This document shows, piece by piece, positions 1 through 6,010 of a stretch of DNA of 12,495 bases. The translations under genes were made by a program, and so were the position numbers. Under the pieces are notes generated by a model, which was not told where the DNA came from, ran no database searches, and saw only the letters and a list, made by a program, of their open reading frames with translations. The stretch comes from an uncultured Halieaceae bacterium (GTDB lineage: Bacteria; Pseudomonadota; Gammaproteobacteria; Pseudomonadales; Halieaceae), in the NCBI GenBank assembly GCA_913063005.1, contig CAJXZI010000039.1, forward strand, positions 1 to 12,495. The letters run 5' to 3'. Positions within the stretch are counted from its first letter, which is position 1; every line of letters begins with the position of its first letter.

Positions 1-783
1 GCGGCAGCTCAAGTTCCGGACGAGGTGCTGAGAGCTGAAATCGAGGAGAGTCTTCGCACCGCACAATCGCAGCGTGACCTGCTTTTGGCAGTCGATCAAC
101 TCCGCGATGCGGTATTTACGGCCGAAAATTTAGTGGCGGCAGCGGATGAGTTGGGCGTAGCCGTTAAGACGTCAGCCCCATTCTCACGTGACGCCGGAGA
201 GGGTATTTTTAATGAGGTTGCGCTTCGTGAGGCTGCTTTTTCTGACGACGTTTTTGCCGACAACAATAACAGCGATGTGGTCGAACTTAGCGGCAGTCGA
301 TTTGTTGCTCTTAGAGTGAAAGAGCGGCTGGCTGAGGGATCCAAGCCTTTGCAAGAGGTACGTGGCGACATCATCGCTACGCTCGAGCGTCAAGCTCGTG
401 AGGCGAAGCTCAAAGAACTGGTTACTGACGTCAATGCTGCACTTGCGGCGGGCGAGTCACTGGAAACGATTGCTGACGAGAAAGGGCTCGACTGGCGTGT
501 TGAGTTGGCTGCAACTCGACAAAACACACTACTACCGCCTGAGGTTTTACAGGCAGCGTTTGCAAAGCGGTCCGACGACACCAATTCGGTAAATGCCATC
601 AATGTGAGCTCGGGCGGTTATGCCTTAGTCCAGCTTGCGAGGGTTACAGCCGGCAGCGAAGACACGCTGCTTGCGTCTGAGAAGCAGGCTCTCGTATCGG
701 AGGTTCGGCAGGTGCAGAGTGATTTGTTGTTCACTGAGTTTCTAGCAGATTTGCGGCGCCGTGGTTCAGTGGTTGTACGCTAG
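1..783 (+). CDS. ppiD: PpiD/SurA-type periplasmic folding chaperone, C-terminal part (5' end outside window)
   Basis: Frame 1 is open from base 1 to the TAG at 781-783, giving about 260 C-terminal residues; the start lies upstream of the window. PpiD is an inner-membrane-anchored periplasmic chaperone with parvulin-like domains that helps newly exported proteins fold near the Sec translocon. What is visible is the region after the parvulin domain: a charged, helix-rich chain with an RFVALRVKE strand, then KPLQEVRGDIIATLE, a pattern like the E. coli PpiD stretch around its 'KPLADVQ' segment, then a second alpha/beta unit ending in GGYALVQLARV and a helical tail. Neither the membrane anchor nor the parvulin core is in view, so the assignment rests on this C-terminal resemblance. 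A more general 'SurA N-terminal domain' protein is the alternative. The DUF1285 gene follows after 26 bases on the same strand, probably co-transcribed. Confidence 0.8.
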   Translation, partial: AAAQVPDEVLRAEIEESLRTAQSQRDLLLAVDQLRDAVFTAENLVAAADELGVAVKTSAPFSRDAGEGIFNEVALREAAFSDDVFADNNNSDVVELSGSRFVALRVKERLAEGSKPLQEVRGDIIATLERQAREAKLKELVTDVNAALAAGESLETIADEKGLDWRVELAATRQNTLLPPEVLQAAFAKRSDDTNSVNAINVSSGGYALVQLARVTAGSEDTLLASEKQALVSEVRQVQSDLLFTEFLADLRRRGSVVVR

Positions 784-809
784 CGCTATGTCTCGGAGGC
801 GACTAAATA

Positions 810-1385
810 ATGGACGACGCTTACGCTAGGTTAATCAAGAATGCGTCGGCAGCCTCTCAGACGTCAGAGGGCACGCCGACATTCTCTGGCAGCGTCAATG
901 GCCACCAGCCCTATCCTCTAGATAAATGGAGTCCAACCAACTGCGGATTTGTCGATATCGCGATCGACCGAGATGGGCGATGGTTTCACGAAGGCTCCGA
1001 AATCAAGCGACATGAACTCGTAAGCCTGTTTGCAGGGTTGCTGCGACGTGAAGAGGACGGCTGCTACTATTTGGTGACGCCTGTTGAGAAGGTCGAAGTA
1101 GACGTGGCACTCCATCCACTCATGGTGGTCGACGCGACGCCCATGACCGCGGAGGGTGAGCCGGTGCTAGCCCTTGTTCTTAATACCGGCGGGGTCTTTC
1201 GGCTAAACGCCGAAACCGGATTACAGCCCGAGGCGCGCGCAGCCGGAGCCGCGTGTGTAAATCTTCCTAACGGTCTTAGTGCACTCTTTACCAGAGCTGC
1301 GTGGTATCGATTGGTAGAGCTTGCAGACGAAGATGGCAACATCTTCAGCGGGGGTGAGCGTTTTTCCCTGCTGGCTAATCATTAG
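810..1385 (+). CDS. DUF1285 family protein of unknown function
   Basis: Encodes 191 residues starting at ATG 810, with a good ribosome site (GGAGG at 795-799). I recognise the DUF1285 pattern: W40-S-P-x-x-C45-G46 followed by DIAIDRDGRWFHEG, then a helix ending LLRRE, then YYLVTPVEKVEVDV near residues 85-100, and a C-terminal SGGERFSLL motif. The family is widespread in proteobacteria, has a beta-rich fold and no established function that I know of. There is no signal peptide and no membrane segment, so it is probably cytoplasmic. The first 35 or so residues are low-complexity, rich in Ser, Ala and Thr, and look like a variable tail. It follows ppiD by 26 bases in the same direction. Its stop codon (1383-1385) lies within a long hairpin at the junction with the convergent ETF-QO gene. 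Confidence 0.85.
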   Translation: MDDAYARLIKNASAASQTSEGTPTFSGSVNGHQPYPLDKWSPTNCGFVDIAIDRDGRWFHEGSEIKRHELVSLFAGLLRREEDGCYYLVTPVEKVEVDVALHPLMVVDATPMTAEGEPVLALVLNTGGVFRLNAETGLQPEARAAGAACVNLPNGLSALFTRAAWYRLVELADEDGNIFSGGERFSLLANH

Positions 1386-1398
1386 CCTAGCAGGGAAA
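1363..1398. terminator. Long hairpin between convergent genes, spanning the DUF1285 stop codon
   Basis: Bases 1363-1379 and 1381-1398 form a 17-bp inverted repeat (TTTCCCTGCT-GGCTAAT against ATTAGCC-T-AGCAGGGAAA). One base is bulged (T1388) and a single base (1380) lies at the centre, so a real loop would open a few central pairs. It contains the DUF1285 TAG. Neither strand has a proper T-tract after the stem: on the plus strand the stem is followed by CTCGG, and on the minus strand by A-rich sequence. It may act as a bidirectional 3' end barrier or processing stem rather than a classical Rho-independent terminator. Confidence 0.55.
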
Positions 1399-1413
1399 TC
1401 TCGGTTACTTCGC

Positions 1414-3063
1414 TTACATGTTAGGGTAGTTAGGACCCCCAAGTCCCTCAGGCGTTACCCAGCGAATATTCTGCGATGGATCTTTGATGTCACAGGTTTT
1501 GCAGTGAACACAGTTTTGCGCATTAATTTGGAATCTCGGGGCATCGCCATCATTAATGACTTCATAGACGCCGGCCGGGCAATAGCGTTGCGCGGGTTCA
1601 TCATAGGTCGGCAAGTTGACCTGAATCGGTATCGAAGTGTCCATCAGCTGTAGGTGACAAGGCTGATCCTCTTCGTGGTTTGTATTCGATAGGAATACAG
1701 AAGAGAGCCGATCGAATGTGAGCACGTTGTCAGGCTTCGGATAGTCAATCTTCTTTGACTCCGCCGCTGGCTTGAGACATGCGTGATCAGGTGTTTTGTC
1801 ACGCAGCGTGAAAGGCATGTTACCGCGCATTATGGTTTGGTCGAACCACACGGCAGCAGATCCGAGCAGTGCGCCAAACGTGTGCATATAGCCGGCAAAG
1901 TTACGACTCGACTTGAGCTCCTTGCCAAGCCATGAGGCACTGACACGCGACTCAAAGTTGATGAGATCCGCCGCAGGGCTCTCTGACATGAGCGCCGCAG
2001 CAACCTCTTCGGCAGCCAGGATGCCGCTTTTCATTGCGGTATGGTTGCCCTTAATCTTCACCGCATTCAGCGTGCCTGCGTCGCAACCGATGATTAGTCC
2101 TCCGGGGAAATTCATCTTGGGCAGCGAATTTAGGCCACCTTTTGCGAGTGCTCGAGCACCGTAGGCAAGCCGCTCTGCACCCTCGAGGTACTTTGCGGTC
2201 TTGGGGTGAGTCTTCCAGCGCTGGAACTCCTCAAAAGGGCTGACGTGCGGATTGGAGTAGTTAAGATCAGTGATAAGGCCCAGATAGACCTCGTTATTCT
2301 CAGCGTGATACATGAAAGCACCGCCGGAGGAGCCGCTCTCTGCGAGAGGCCAACCCAATCCGTGAATCACTTTGCCTTCCTCGTGAAGTTCAGGTTTGAT
2401 CTGCCAAACTTCCTTGATACCAATCCCGTAATGCTGTGGGTCTTTACCCTCATCGAGGCTAAAATGCGAAATCAGCTGTTTGCCTAGGTGACCGCGGCAG
2501 CCTTCGGCAAAAAGCGTGTACTTAGCGTGTAATTCCATGCCGGGCATATAGGAATCTTTCTGTTCGCCTTCAGCACTGATTCCCATATCGCCTGTCGCAA
2601 CCCCTTTGACCGAGCCGTCCTCGTTAAAGAGTACTTCGGCCGCTGCGAACCCTGGGTATACCTCGATGCCCATATTCTCTGCCTGCTCAGCAAGCCAACG
2701 GCAAACATTACCCATGGAAACAATGTAATTGCCGTCGTTATGAACAGGTGCGGGCAGAAAGAGGTTGGGGATCTGGAATGCTGACGTGCCCGATGTGTAG
2801 TAGTAAAAGACATCTTCCTTTACCTCTGTTGTCAGAGGAGACCCCATGGACTGCCAATCGGGCAGCAACTCATCGAGTGCAGATGTTTCGAAAACGGCAC
2901 CTGATAGGATGTGTGCACCCACCTCTGAGCCTTTCTCCACGACACAGATGCTGACTTCTTGCTCCTGCTCCTGCGCCAATTGACTGAGCTTAATAGCAGC
3001 GGAGAGTCCCGCAGGACCTGCACCCACTACTACCACATCGAATTCCATTGATTCGCGTTCCAC
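1414..3063 (-). CDS. etfD: Electron-transfer flavoprotein:ubiquinone oxidoreductase (ETF-QO)
   Basis: Encodes 549 residues. ETF-QO is an inner-membrane-associated FAD/4Fe-4S enzyme that takes electrons from reduced ETF and reduces ubiquinone, linking acyl-CoA and amino-acid dehydrogenases to the respiratory chain. Visible features: an N-terminal FAD dinucleotide fold VVVVGAGPAGLSAAI (glycines 14, 16 and 19), the GLIIGCDAGTLNAVKIKGNH segment in mid-protein, and a C-terminal cluster site with C495 (YCPAGVYE), C518, C521 and C524 (C-x2-C-x2-C) ahead of WVTPEGLGGPNY. These are the four expected 4Fe-4S ligands. Length matches bacterial homologues of about 550 residues. I chose the GTG at 3061-3063 because AGGAGGT-like sequence (GGAGGT, 3069-3074) sits 5 bases upstream; the internal ATG at 3046-3048 would be too far from it. 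It is divergent from etfBA, its electron donor, as in Pseudomonas. Confidence 0.97.
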   Translation of the reverse strand: MERESMEFDVVVVGAGPAGLSAAIKLSQLAQEQEQEVSICVVEKGSEVGAHILSGAVFETSALDELLPDWQSMGSPLTTEVKEDVFYYYTSGTSAFQIPNLFLPAPVHNDGNYIVSMGNVCRWLAEQAENMGIEVYPGFAAAEVLFNEDGSVKGVATGDMGISAEGEQKDSYMPGMELHAKYTLFAEGCRGHLGKQLISHFSLDEGKDPQHYGIGIKEVWQIKPELHEEGKVIHGLGWPLAESGSSGGAFMYHAENNEVYLGLITDLNYSNPHVSPFEEFQRWKTHPKTAKYLEGAERLAYGARALAKGGLNSLPKMNFPGGLIIGCDAGTLNAVKIKGNHTAMKSGILAAEEVAAALMSESPAADLINFESRVSASWLGKELKSSRNFAGYMHTFGALLGSAAVWFDQTIMRGNMPFTLRDKTPDHACLKPAAESKKIDYPKPDNVLTFDRLSSVFLSNTNHEEDQPCHLQLMDTSIPIQVNLPTYDEPAQRYCPAGVYEVINDGDAPRFQINAQNCVHCKTCDIKDPSQNIRWVTPEGLGGPNYPNM

Positions 3064-3093
3064 GACTTACCTCCAATTAACAGTCGCAATAGG

Positions 3094-3158
3094 CCGTATC
3101 TGCATAAAATATGAGTCGACAATCGCTTTTTTGAACTTTCAGTATGTTAAAGTATCGC
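3094..3158. promoter_or_regulatory. Candidate overlapping divergent promoters for ETF-QO and etfBA
   Basis: On the plus strand TTGAAC (3131-3136) with a weak TATCGC (3153-3158), 16-base spacer, could drive etfBA. On the minus strand TTCAAA (3130-3135) with TATTTT (3106-3111), 18-base spacer, could drive the ETF-QO gene and would give a leader of about 35 bases. The two -35 boxes would lie back to back on the same bases, which would tie the two transcripts together. Matches to consensus are only 3 to 4 of 6 per box, so this is a candidate only. Confidence 0.3.
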
Positions 3159-3190
3159 GCCTCGCAGGTGTAGTAACGCGAGCAAGATTT

Positions 3191-3203
3191 TGATCATTGA
3201 TCA
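3191..3203. promoter_or_regulatory. Palindromic site TGATCA-T-TGATCA, possible operator of etfBA
   Basis: TGATCATTGATCA is both a direct and an inverted repeat of TGATCA around one central T (3197); two further complementary pairs (3188/3206 and 3189/3205) extend it after one mismatch. It ends 39 bases before the etfB start, downstream of the candidate -35/-10, where a repressor would block transcription. The sequence does not resemble the PsrA or E. coli FadR sites I know. It is FNR-like (TTGAT...ATCA) but the half-site spacing is off by one. The regulator is unknown. Confidence 0.4.
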
Positions 3204-3242
3204 TAAACAAACTTACACACGTTAACTTTCAGTGGAGATGCT

Positions 3243-3992
3243 ATGAAAGTACTCGTCGCAGTGAAGCGCGTTGTTGATTACAACGTCAAGGTTCGCGCCA
3301 AAGCAGATGGTTCTGATGTAGAGCTGAACAATGTAAAAATGGCGATTAACCCATTCTGTGAAATCGCGGTAGAAGAAGCAGTGCGCCTCAAAGAAGCGGG
3401 CACAGCGTCAGAAGTCGTTGTTGCCTCTATTGGTGACAAAAGCTGCCAGGAACAGATTCGCACGGCGTTGGCACTCGGTGCCGATCGCGGCATACACGTA
3501 GACGCTGACGGTCGTCCAGAGCCGCTTGAAGTTGCGAAGCTGCTTAAAGGTGTCGTAGCGGCCGAATCTCCGGATCTCATCATTTTAGGTAAGCAATCGA
3601 TCGATGGTGATAACAACCAGACGGGCCAGATGCTTGCTGCACTGACGGGTATGGGACAGGGCACTTTCGCCTCTGAGGTAAACGTCGGCGATGGCACGGT
3701 TCAGGTCACTCGGGAAATCGATGGTGGCTTACAAACGGTCGAGCTAAAGCTTCCCGCCGTGGTTACCACGGATCTGCGCTTGAACGAGCCACGGTATGCG
3801 TCTCTTCCCAACATTATGAAAGCGAAGAAAAAGCCACTTGAGACAATGTCTCCCGCGGATCTTGGGGTGGATATCCAATCCCACGTAGCGCTCGTAGGCG
3901 TTAAGCCACCGGCAGAGCGTTCGGCAGGTATCAAAGTTGAATCAGTTGAGCAGTTGGTCGACAAGCTCAAAAACGAAGCAAAGGTGATCTAA
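3243..3992 (+). CDS. etfB: Electron transfer flavoprotein beta subunit
   Basis: Encodes 249 residues from ATG 3243, with GGAG (3234-3237) 5 bases upstream. EtfB pairs with EtfA to form the soluble ETF that accepts electrons from several flavin dehydrogenases; the beta subunit holds a structural AMP. Visible hallmarks: N-terminal MKVLVAVKRVVDYNVKV, NPFCEIAVEEA (residues 36-46), the nucleotide-binding loop LGKQSIDGDNNQTGQ (115-129) and the strong ETF-beta signature DLRLNEPRYASLPNIMKA (177-194) followed by KKK. Length is the usual one (about 249 in Pseudomonas and 255 in human). The stop codon overlaps the etfA start by one base (TAATG), so the two subunits are translationally coupled, as expected for a 1:1 complex. 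Confidence 0.98.
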   Translation: MKVLVAVKRVVDYNVKVRAKADGSDVELNNVKMAINPFCEIAVEEAVRLKEAGTASEVVVASIGDKSCQEQIRTALALGADRGIHVDADGRPEPLEVAKLLKGVVAAESPDLIILGKQSIDGDNNQTGQMLAALTGMGQGTFASEVNVGDGTVQVTREIDGGLQTVELKLPAVVTTDLRLNEPRYASLPNIMKAKKKPLETMSPADLGVDIQSHVALVGVKPPAERSAGIKVESVEQLVDKLKNEAKVI

Positions 3993-4921
3993 TGAAGACA
4001 TTAATTGTTGCTGAACACGATAACCAAACACTTAAAGCGGCGACGCTGAATGCTGTTGCGGCTGCACAACAGCTAGGTGGCGACGTAGATGTCCTCGTTG
4101 TGGGGAGTGGCTGTGAAGGCGCGGCAAATGCAGCGGCGGCAGTGACGGGCGTTGGTTCTGTACTCTGTGCAGACAACGCGGCATACGAACATCAGCTCGC
4201 TGAAAATGTCAGCCTCGCAGTGGCCGATGCGGCGGCCAACTACGACTGCGTGATGGCTGCAGCGACGGCGAACGGTAAGAATGTCATGCCACGTGTCGCG
4301 GCACTTCTTGACGTCGCTCAGATATCAGATATCACTGCGGTTATCGACGCAGACACCTTCGAGCGTCCTATTTACGCCGGTAACGTTATCGCTACGGTTA
4401 AAAGCTCAGACAGTAAAAAGGTCATCACCGTAAGAACAACGGCGTTTGACGCGGTGCCAGCTGAGGGCGGTAGTGCGTCGGTTCAAGCGGTAGAAGGAGC
4501 ACATGATGCTGGGGTTTCTCGGTTCATTGGTGAAGAAGTAGCCGTCTCGGATCGTCCTGAGCTCACTTCTGCTTCTGTAGTGATTTCTGGTGGTCGGGGC
4601 ATGCAGAACGGCGATAACTTCTCGATGCTTGAAGGCATTGCGGATAAGCTGAACGCGGCGATTGGTGCTTCACGTGCCGCGGTCGACGCCGGCTTCGTAC
4701 CCAATGATTACCAGGTAGGGCAGACAGGTAAGATTGTTGCGCCCGACCTGTATATTGCTGTCGGTATTTCAGGTGCAATTCAACACCTGGCTGGCATGAA
4801 AGACAGCAAAGTGATTGTGGCGATTAACAAAGACGAAGACGCGCCGATTTTTCAGGTCGCGGATTACGGACTTGTTGCGGACTTGTTCTCAGCATTGCCC
4901 GAGCTAGAGACGGCGCTTTAA
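3992..4921 (+). CDS. etfA: Electron transfer flavoprotein alpha subunit
   Basis: Encodes 309 residues; the ATG at 3992 shares its first base with the etfB stop. EtfA binds the redox-active FAD of ETF. The C-terminal FAD domain is clear: VVISGGRGM (G200, G201, R202, G203, M204), then the ETF-alpha signature at 253-279 beginning LYIAVGISGAIQHLAG and ending VIVAIN, then DEDAPIFQVADYGLVAD, the loop that closes over the flavin. The N-terminal half is the usual alpha/beta fold (TLIVAEHDNQTLKAATLNAV). Length is normal for the family (308-315). It is followed after 43 bases by a tiny membrane-peptide gene on the same strand. Confidence 0.98.
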   Translation: MKTLIVAEHDNQTLKAATLNAVAAAQQLGGDVDVLVVGSGCEGAANAAAAVTGVGSVLCADNAAYEHQLAENVSLAVADAAANYDCVMAAATANGKNVMPRVAALLDVAQISDITAVIDADTFERPIYAGNVIATVKSSDSKKVITVRTTAFDAVPAEGGSASVQAVEGAHDAGVSRFIGEEVAVSDRPELTSASVVISGGRGMQNGDNFSMLEGIADKLNAAIGASRAAVDAGFVPNDYQVGQTGKIVAPDLYIAVGISGAIQHLAGMKDSKVIVAINKDEDAPIFQVADYGLVADLFSALPELETAL

Positions 4922-4928
4922 AGCGCCG
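4911..4928. terminator. 18-base perfect palindrome over the etfA stop codon
   Basis: CGGCGCTTTAAAGCGCCG is a perfect palindrome: a 6-bp all-GC stem with a TTTAAA loop, with the etfA TAA (4919-4921) inside the loop. The downstream sequence (CTTATTG) is only weakly T-rich, and a gene with a strong ribosome site follows, so full termination seems unlikely. It may attenuate read-through or protect the etfBA message from 3' exonucleases. That role is inferred from position only. Confidence 0.45.
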
Positions 4929-4964
4929 CTTATTGAAACTTAATCTGGTCGTTAGGGGGATTTG

Positions 4965-5075
4965 ATGGCTAAAAGTAATATGGACGACAGCACGGCGGAC
5001 GCCATCGTTGCGGTCGTGGTGGTATCAGTCGCTGTACTTGCAATCGTTCAGTGGTTGTCTGGCTTACCCGCCTAA
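4965..5075 (+). CDS. Unrecognised 36-residue single-pass membrane peptide
   Basis: This short open frame runs ATG 4965 to TAA 5073-5075 with a strong ribosome site (AGGGGGA, 4954-4960) 4 bases before the ATG. The product has a polar, acidic start (MAKSNMDDSTADA), then a hydrophobic run from about residue 14 to 28 rich in Val, Ala and Ile (AIVAVVVVSVAVLAIVQW), ending GLPA. That is one predicted transmembrane helix with almost no extramembrane part. I recognise no family. It follows etfA by 43 bases on the same strand and is probably on the etfBA transcript. Its stop overlaps the stop of the convergent DUF2970 gene by 3 bases. The ribosome site, codon-like composition and clean hydrophobic segment argue that it is real; there is no homology evidence. 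Confidence 0.6.
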   Translation: MAKSNMDDSTADAIVAVVVVSVAVLAIVQWLSGLPA

Positions 5076-5257
5076 GCAACAACGAGCTGCACAACCGTCA
5101 TTACTGTCGCGATAAACAGGGCGGTAAAGATGATGCCGGCGGCAATAAAGGTCCCGGCATTTCCTTCTTCAAAATCGCGTTCGCGATTCTTTTTGCTTTG
5201 AACGCCAATAGCTGCCGCTAGTGTGCTTTGAATCACGCGATAGGCTTTTGTAGTCAC
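5072..5257 (-). CDS. DUF2970 family small membrane protein
   Basis: Encodes 61 residues. The DUF2970 pattern is visible: a short amphipathic N-terminus (YRVIQSTLAAAIGVQS, residues 6-21), the charged hallmark GVQSKKNRERDFEEGN (18-33), and one transmembrane helix from about residue 36 to 60 (TFIAAGIIFTALFIATVM onward). The family is common in beta- and gammaproteobacteria and has no known function. Start is GTG at 5255-5257, chosen because AAGGAG (5265-5270) sits 7 bases upstream. The gene ends tail to tail with the small membrane-peptide gene, the two stop codons overlapping (TAG at 5072-5074 here, TAA at 5073-5075 there). It is divergent from nfuA. Confidence 0.88.
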   Translation of the reverse strand: MTTKAYRVIQSTLAAAIGVQSKKNRERDFEEGNAGTFIAAGIIFTALFIATVMTVVQLVVA

Positions 5258-5272
5258 CGGATATCTCCTTAA

Positions 5273-5311
5273 AGAATAAGCTTATTCTATTTGGTAATTT
5301 AAAAATTGCAA
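5273..5311 (-). promoter_or_regulatory. Promoter of the DUF2970 gene with a palindrome over its -10 box
   Basis: On the minus strand TTGCAA (5306-5311) and TAGAAT (5284-5289) are separated by 16 bases, a good sigma-70 match (TAGAAT 5 of 6). A perfect 16-base palindrome AGAATAAGCTTATTCT (5273-5288) covers the -10 box and the expected start site, the typical place for a repressor. The implied leader is about 20 bases and carries the AAGGAG ribosome site. The regulator cannot be named from sequence. Confidence 0.5.
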
Positions 5312-5337
5312 GTCGCTGCTACAAAACGCTTTGCATC

Positions 5338-5346
5338 TGCTAACCT
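5338..5346 (+). promoter_or_regulatory. Candidate extended -10 of nfuA
   Basis: TGCTAACCT fits an extended -10 (TG-n-TAnnnT) with no recognisable -35. A start about 7 bases downstream would give a 20-base leader holding the AGGGGA ribosome site (5360-5365). TTGCA recurs at 5306, 5331 and 5347 in this short region, without obvious regular spacing. Weak evidence. Confidence 0.3.
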
Positions 5347-5372
5347 TGCATTCACAAAAAGGGGACAAGTCG

Positions 5373-5948
5373 ATGGTAACAATAACCGAATCAGCGCGAG
5401 AGTATTTGAAAGAGTTGCTTGAGAAGCAGGCGGATGCGCTGGGTGTAAGGGTGTTCATTAATAATCCTGGTACTCCTCGTGCAGAAACCTGTATCGCCTA
5501 CTGTCGAGAGGGCGACATGCAGGCAAGCGATGTCTCGCAGGACTATGAGTTATTCACTGCCTGGATCGAGGAGCGCAGCATCCCATTCCTCGAGGATGCG
5601 GTGGTCGACTACGCAAAAGATCGCATGGGTGGTCAACTAACGATCAAGGCACCTAATGCAAAAATGCCCCGAGTCGACGCAGACAGCTCGATCGAAGATC
5701 GTATCAATTATGTCTTGTATAATGAGGTTAACCCTTCGCTAGCCGCGCACGGCGGGGACGTATCGTTGGTCGAGGTGACTGAGGATCAGTTTGCTATTTT
5801 GCAGTTTGGAGGCGGCTGCCAAGGCTGCAGCGCCGTCAGCATTACGCTTAAAGACGGTGTTGAAAAAACGTTGATTGAGCAGATTCCAGAACTCGCAGGC
5901 GTGCGAGACATGACGGACCATACCGACCGCACTAACGCATTTTATTAG
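5373..5948 (+). CDS. nfuA: Fe-S biogenesis protein NfuA
   Basis: Encodes 191 residues, exactly the E. coli NfuA length. NfuA is a cytoplasmic carrier that assembles a 4Fe-4S cluster across a dimer and hands it to target enzymes, especially under oxidative or iron stress. Visible: an N-terminal degenerate A-type domain (MVTITESAREYLKELL through APNAKMPRV, with NPGTPRAETC), then the NFU domain (INYVLYNEVNPSLAAHGGDV, then LQFGGGCQGCS) with the cluster-binding C149-x2-C152, then GVRDMTDHT near the end. I chose ATG 5373 because AGGGGA (5360-5365) is 7 bases upstream and the protein then aligns end to end with E. coli NfuA; an in-frame upstream start near 5331 would add 14 unmatched residues. It is divergent from the DUF2970 gene and followed by a terminator. 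Confidence 0.97.
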   Translation: MVTITESAREYLKELLEKQADALGVRVFINNPGTPRAETCIAYCREGDMQASDVSQDYELFTAWIEERSIPFLEDAVVDYAKDRMGGQLTIKAPNAKMPRVDADSSIEDRINYVLYNEVNPSLAAHGGDVSLVEVTEDQFAILQFGGGCQGCSAVSITLKDGVEKTLIEQIPELAGVRDMTDHTDRTNAFY

Positions 5949-5976
5949 GCCCAACGAGCCGGCGTGGCTTCCAATT

Positions 5977-6008
5977 AACGCGAGGGATAGTCGCTCGTTT
6001 CTTTTGTC
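5977..6008 (+). terminator. Probable Rho-independent terminator of nfuA
   Basis: AACG(5977)-CGA pairs with TCG-CT-CGTT (to 5999), a short stem with a two-base bulge and the loop GGGATAG, followed by TTTCTTTTGTCT. An alternative pairing CGAG/CTCG uses the same bases. It lies 29 bases after the nfuA stop and just before the convergent DAHP synthase stop at 6011. The stem is modest, the T-tract good. Confidence 0.5.
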
Positions 6009-6010
6009 TG

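Noticed and set aside
3190..3203. FNR/CRP-type binding site at TTGATCATTGATCA
   Set aside because: FNR sites need TTGAT-N4-ATCAA. Here the half-sites are 5 bases apart and the last base does not match, so naming FNR is not justified.
2484..3697. Long antisense and out-of-frame open frames, for example 2484-2813 and 3278-3697 on the minus strand
   Set aside because: They lie wholly over the strongly recognised ETF-QO and etfB genes, have no family resemblance and have Ser/Arg/Thr-rich composition typical of shadow frames.
5331..5372. Longer NfuA with 14 extra N-terminal residues
   Set aside because: The ATG at 5373 has a proper ribosome site and gives exactly the family length of 191.
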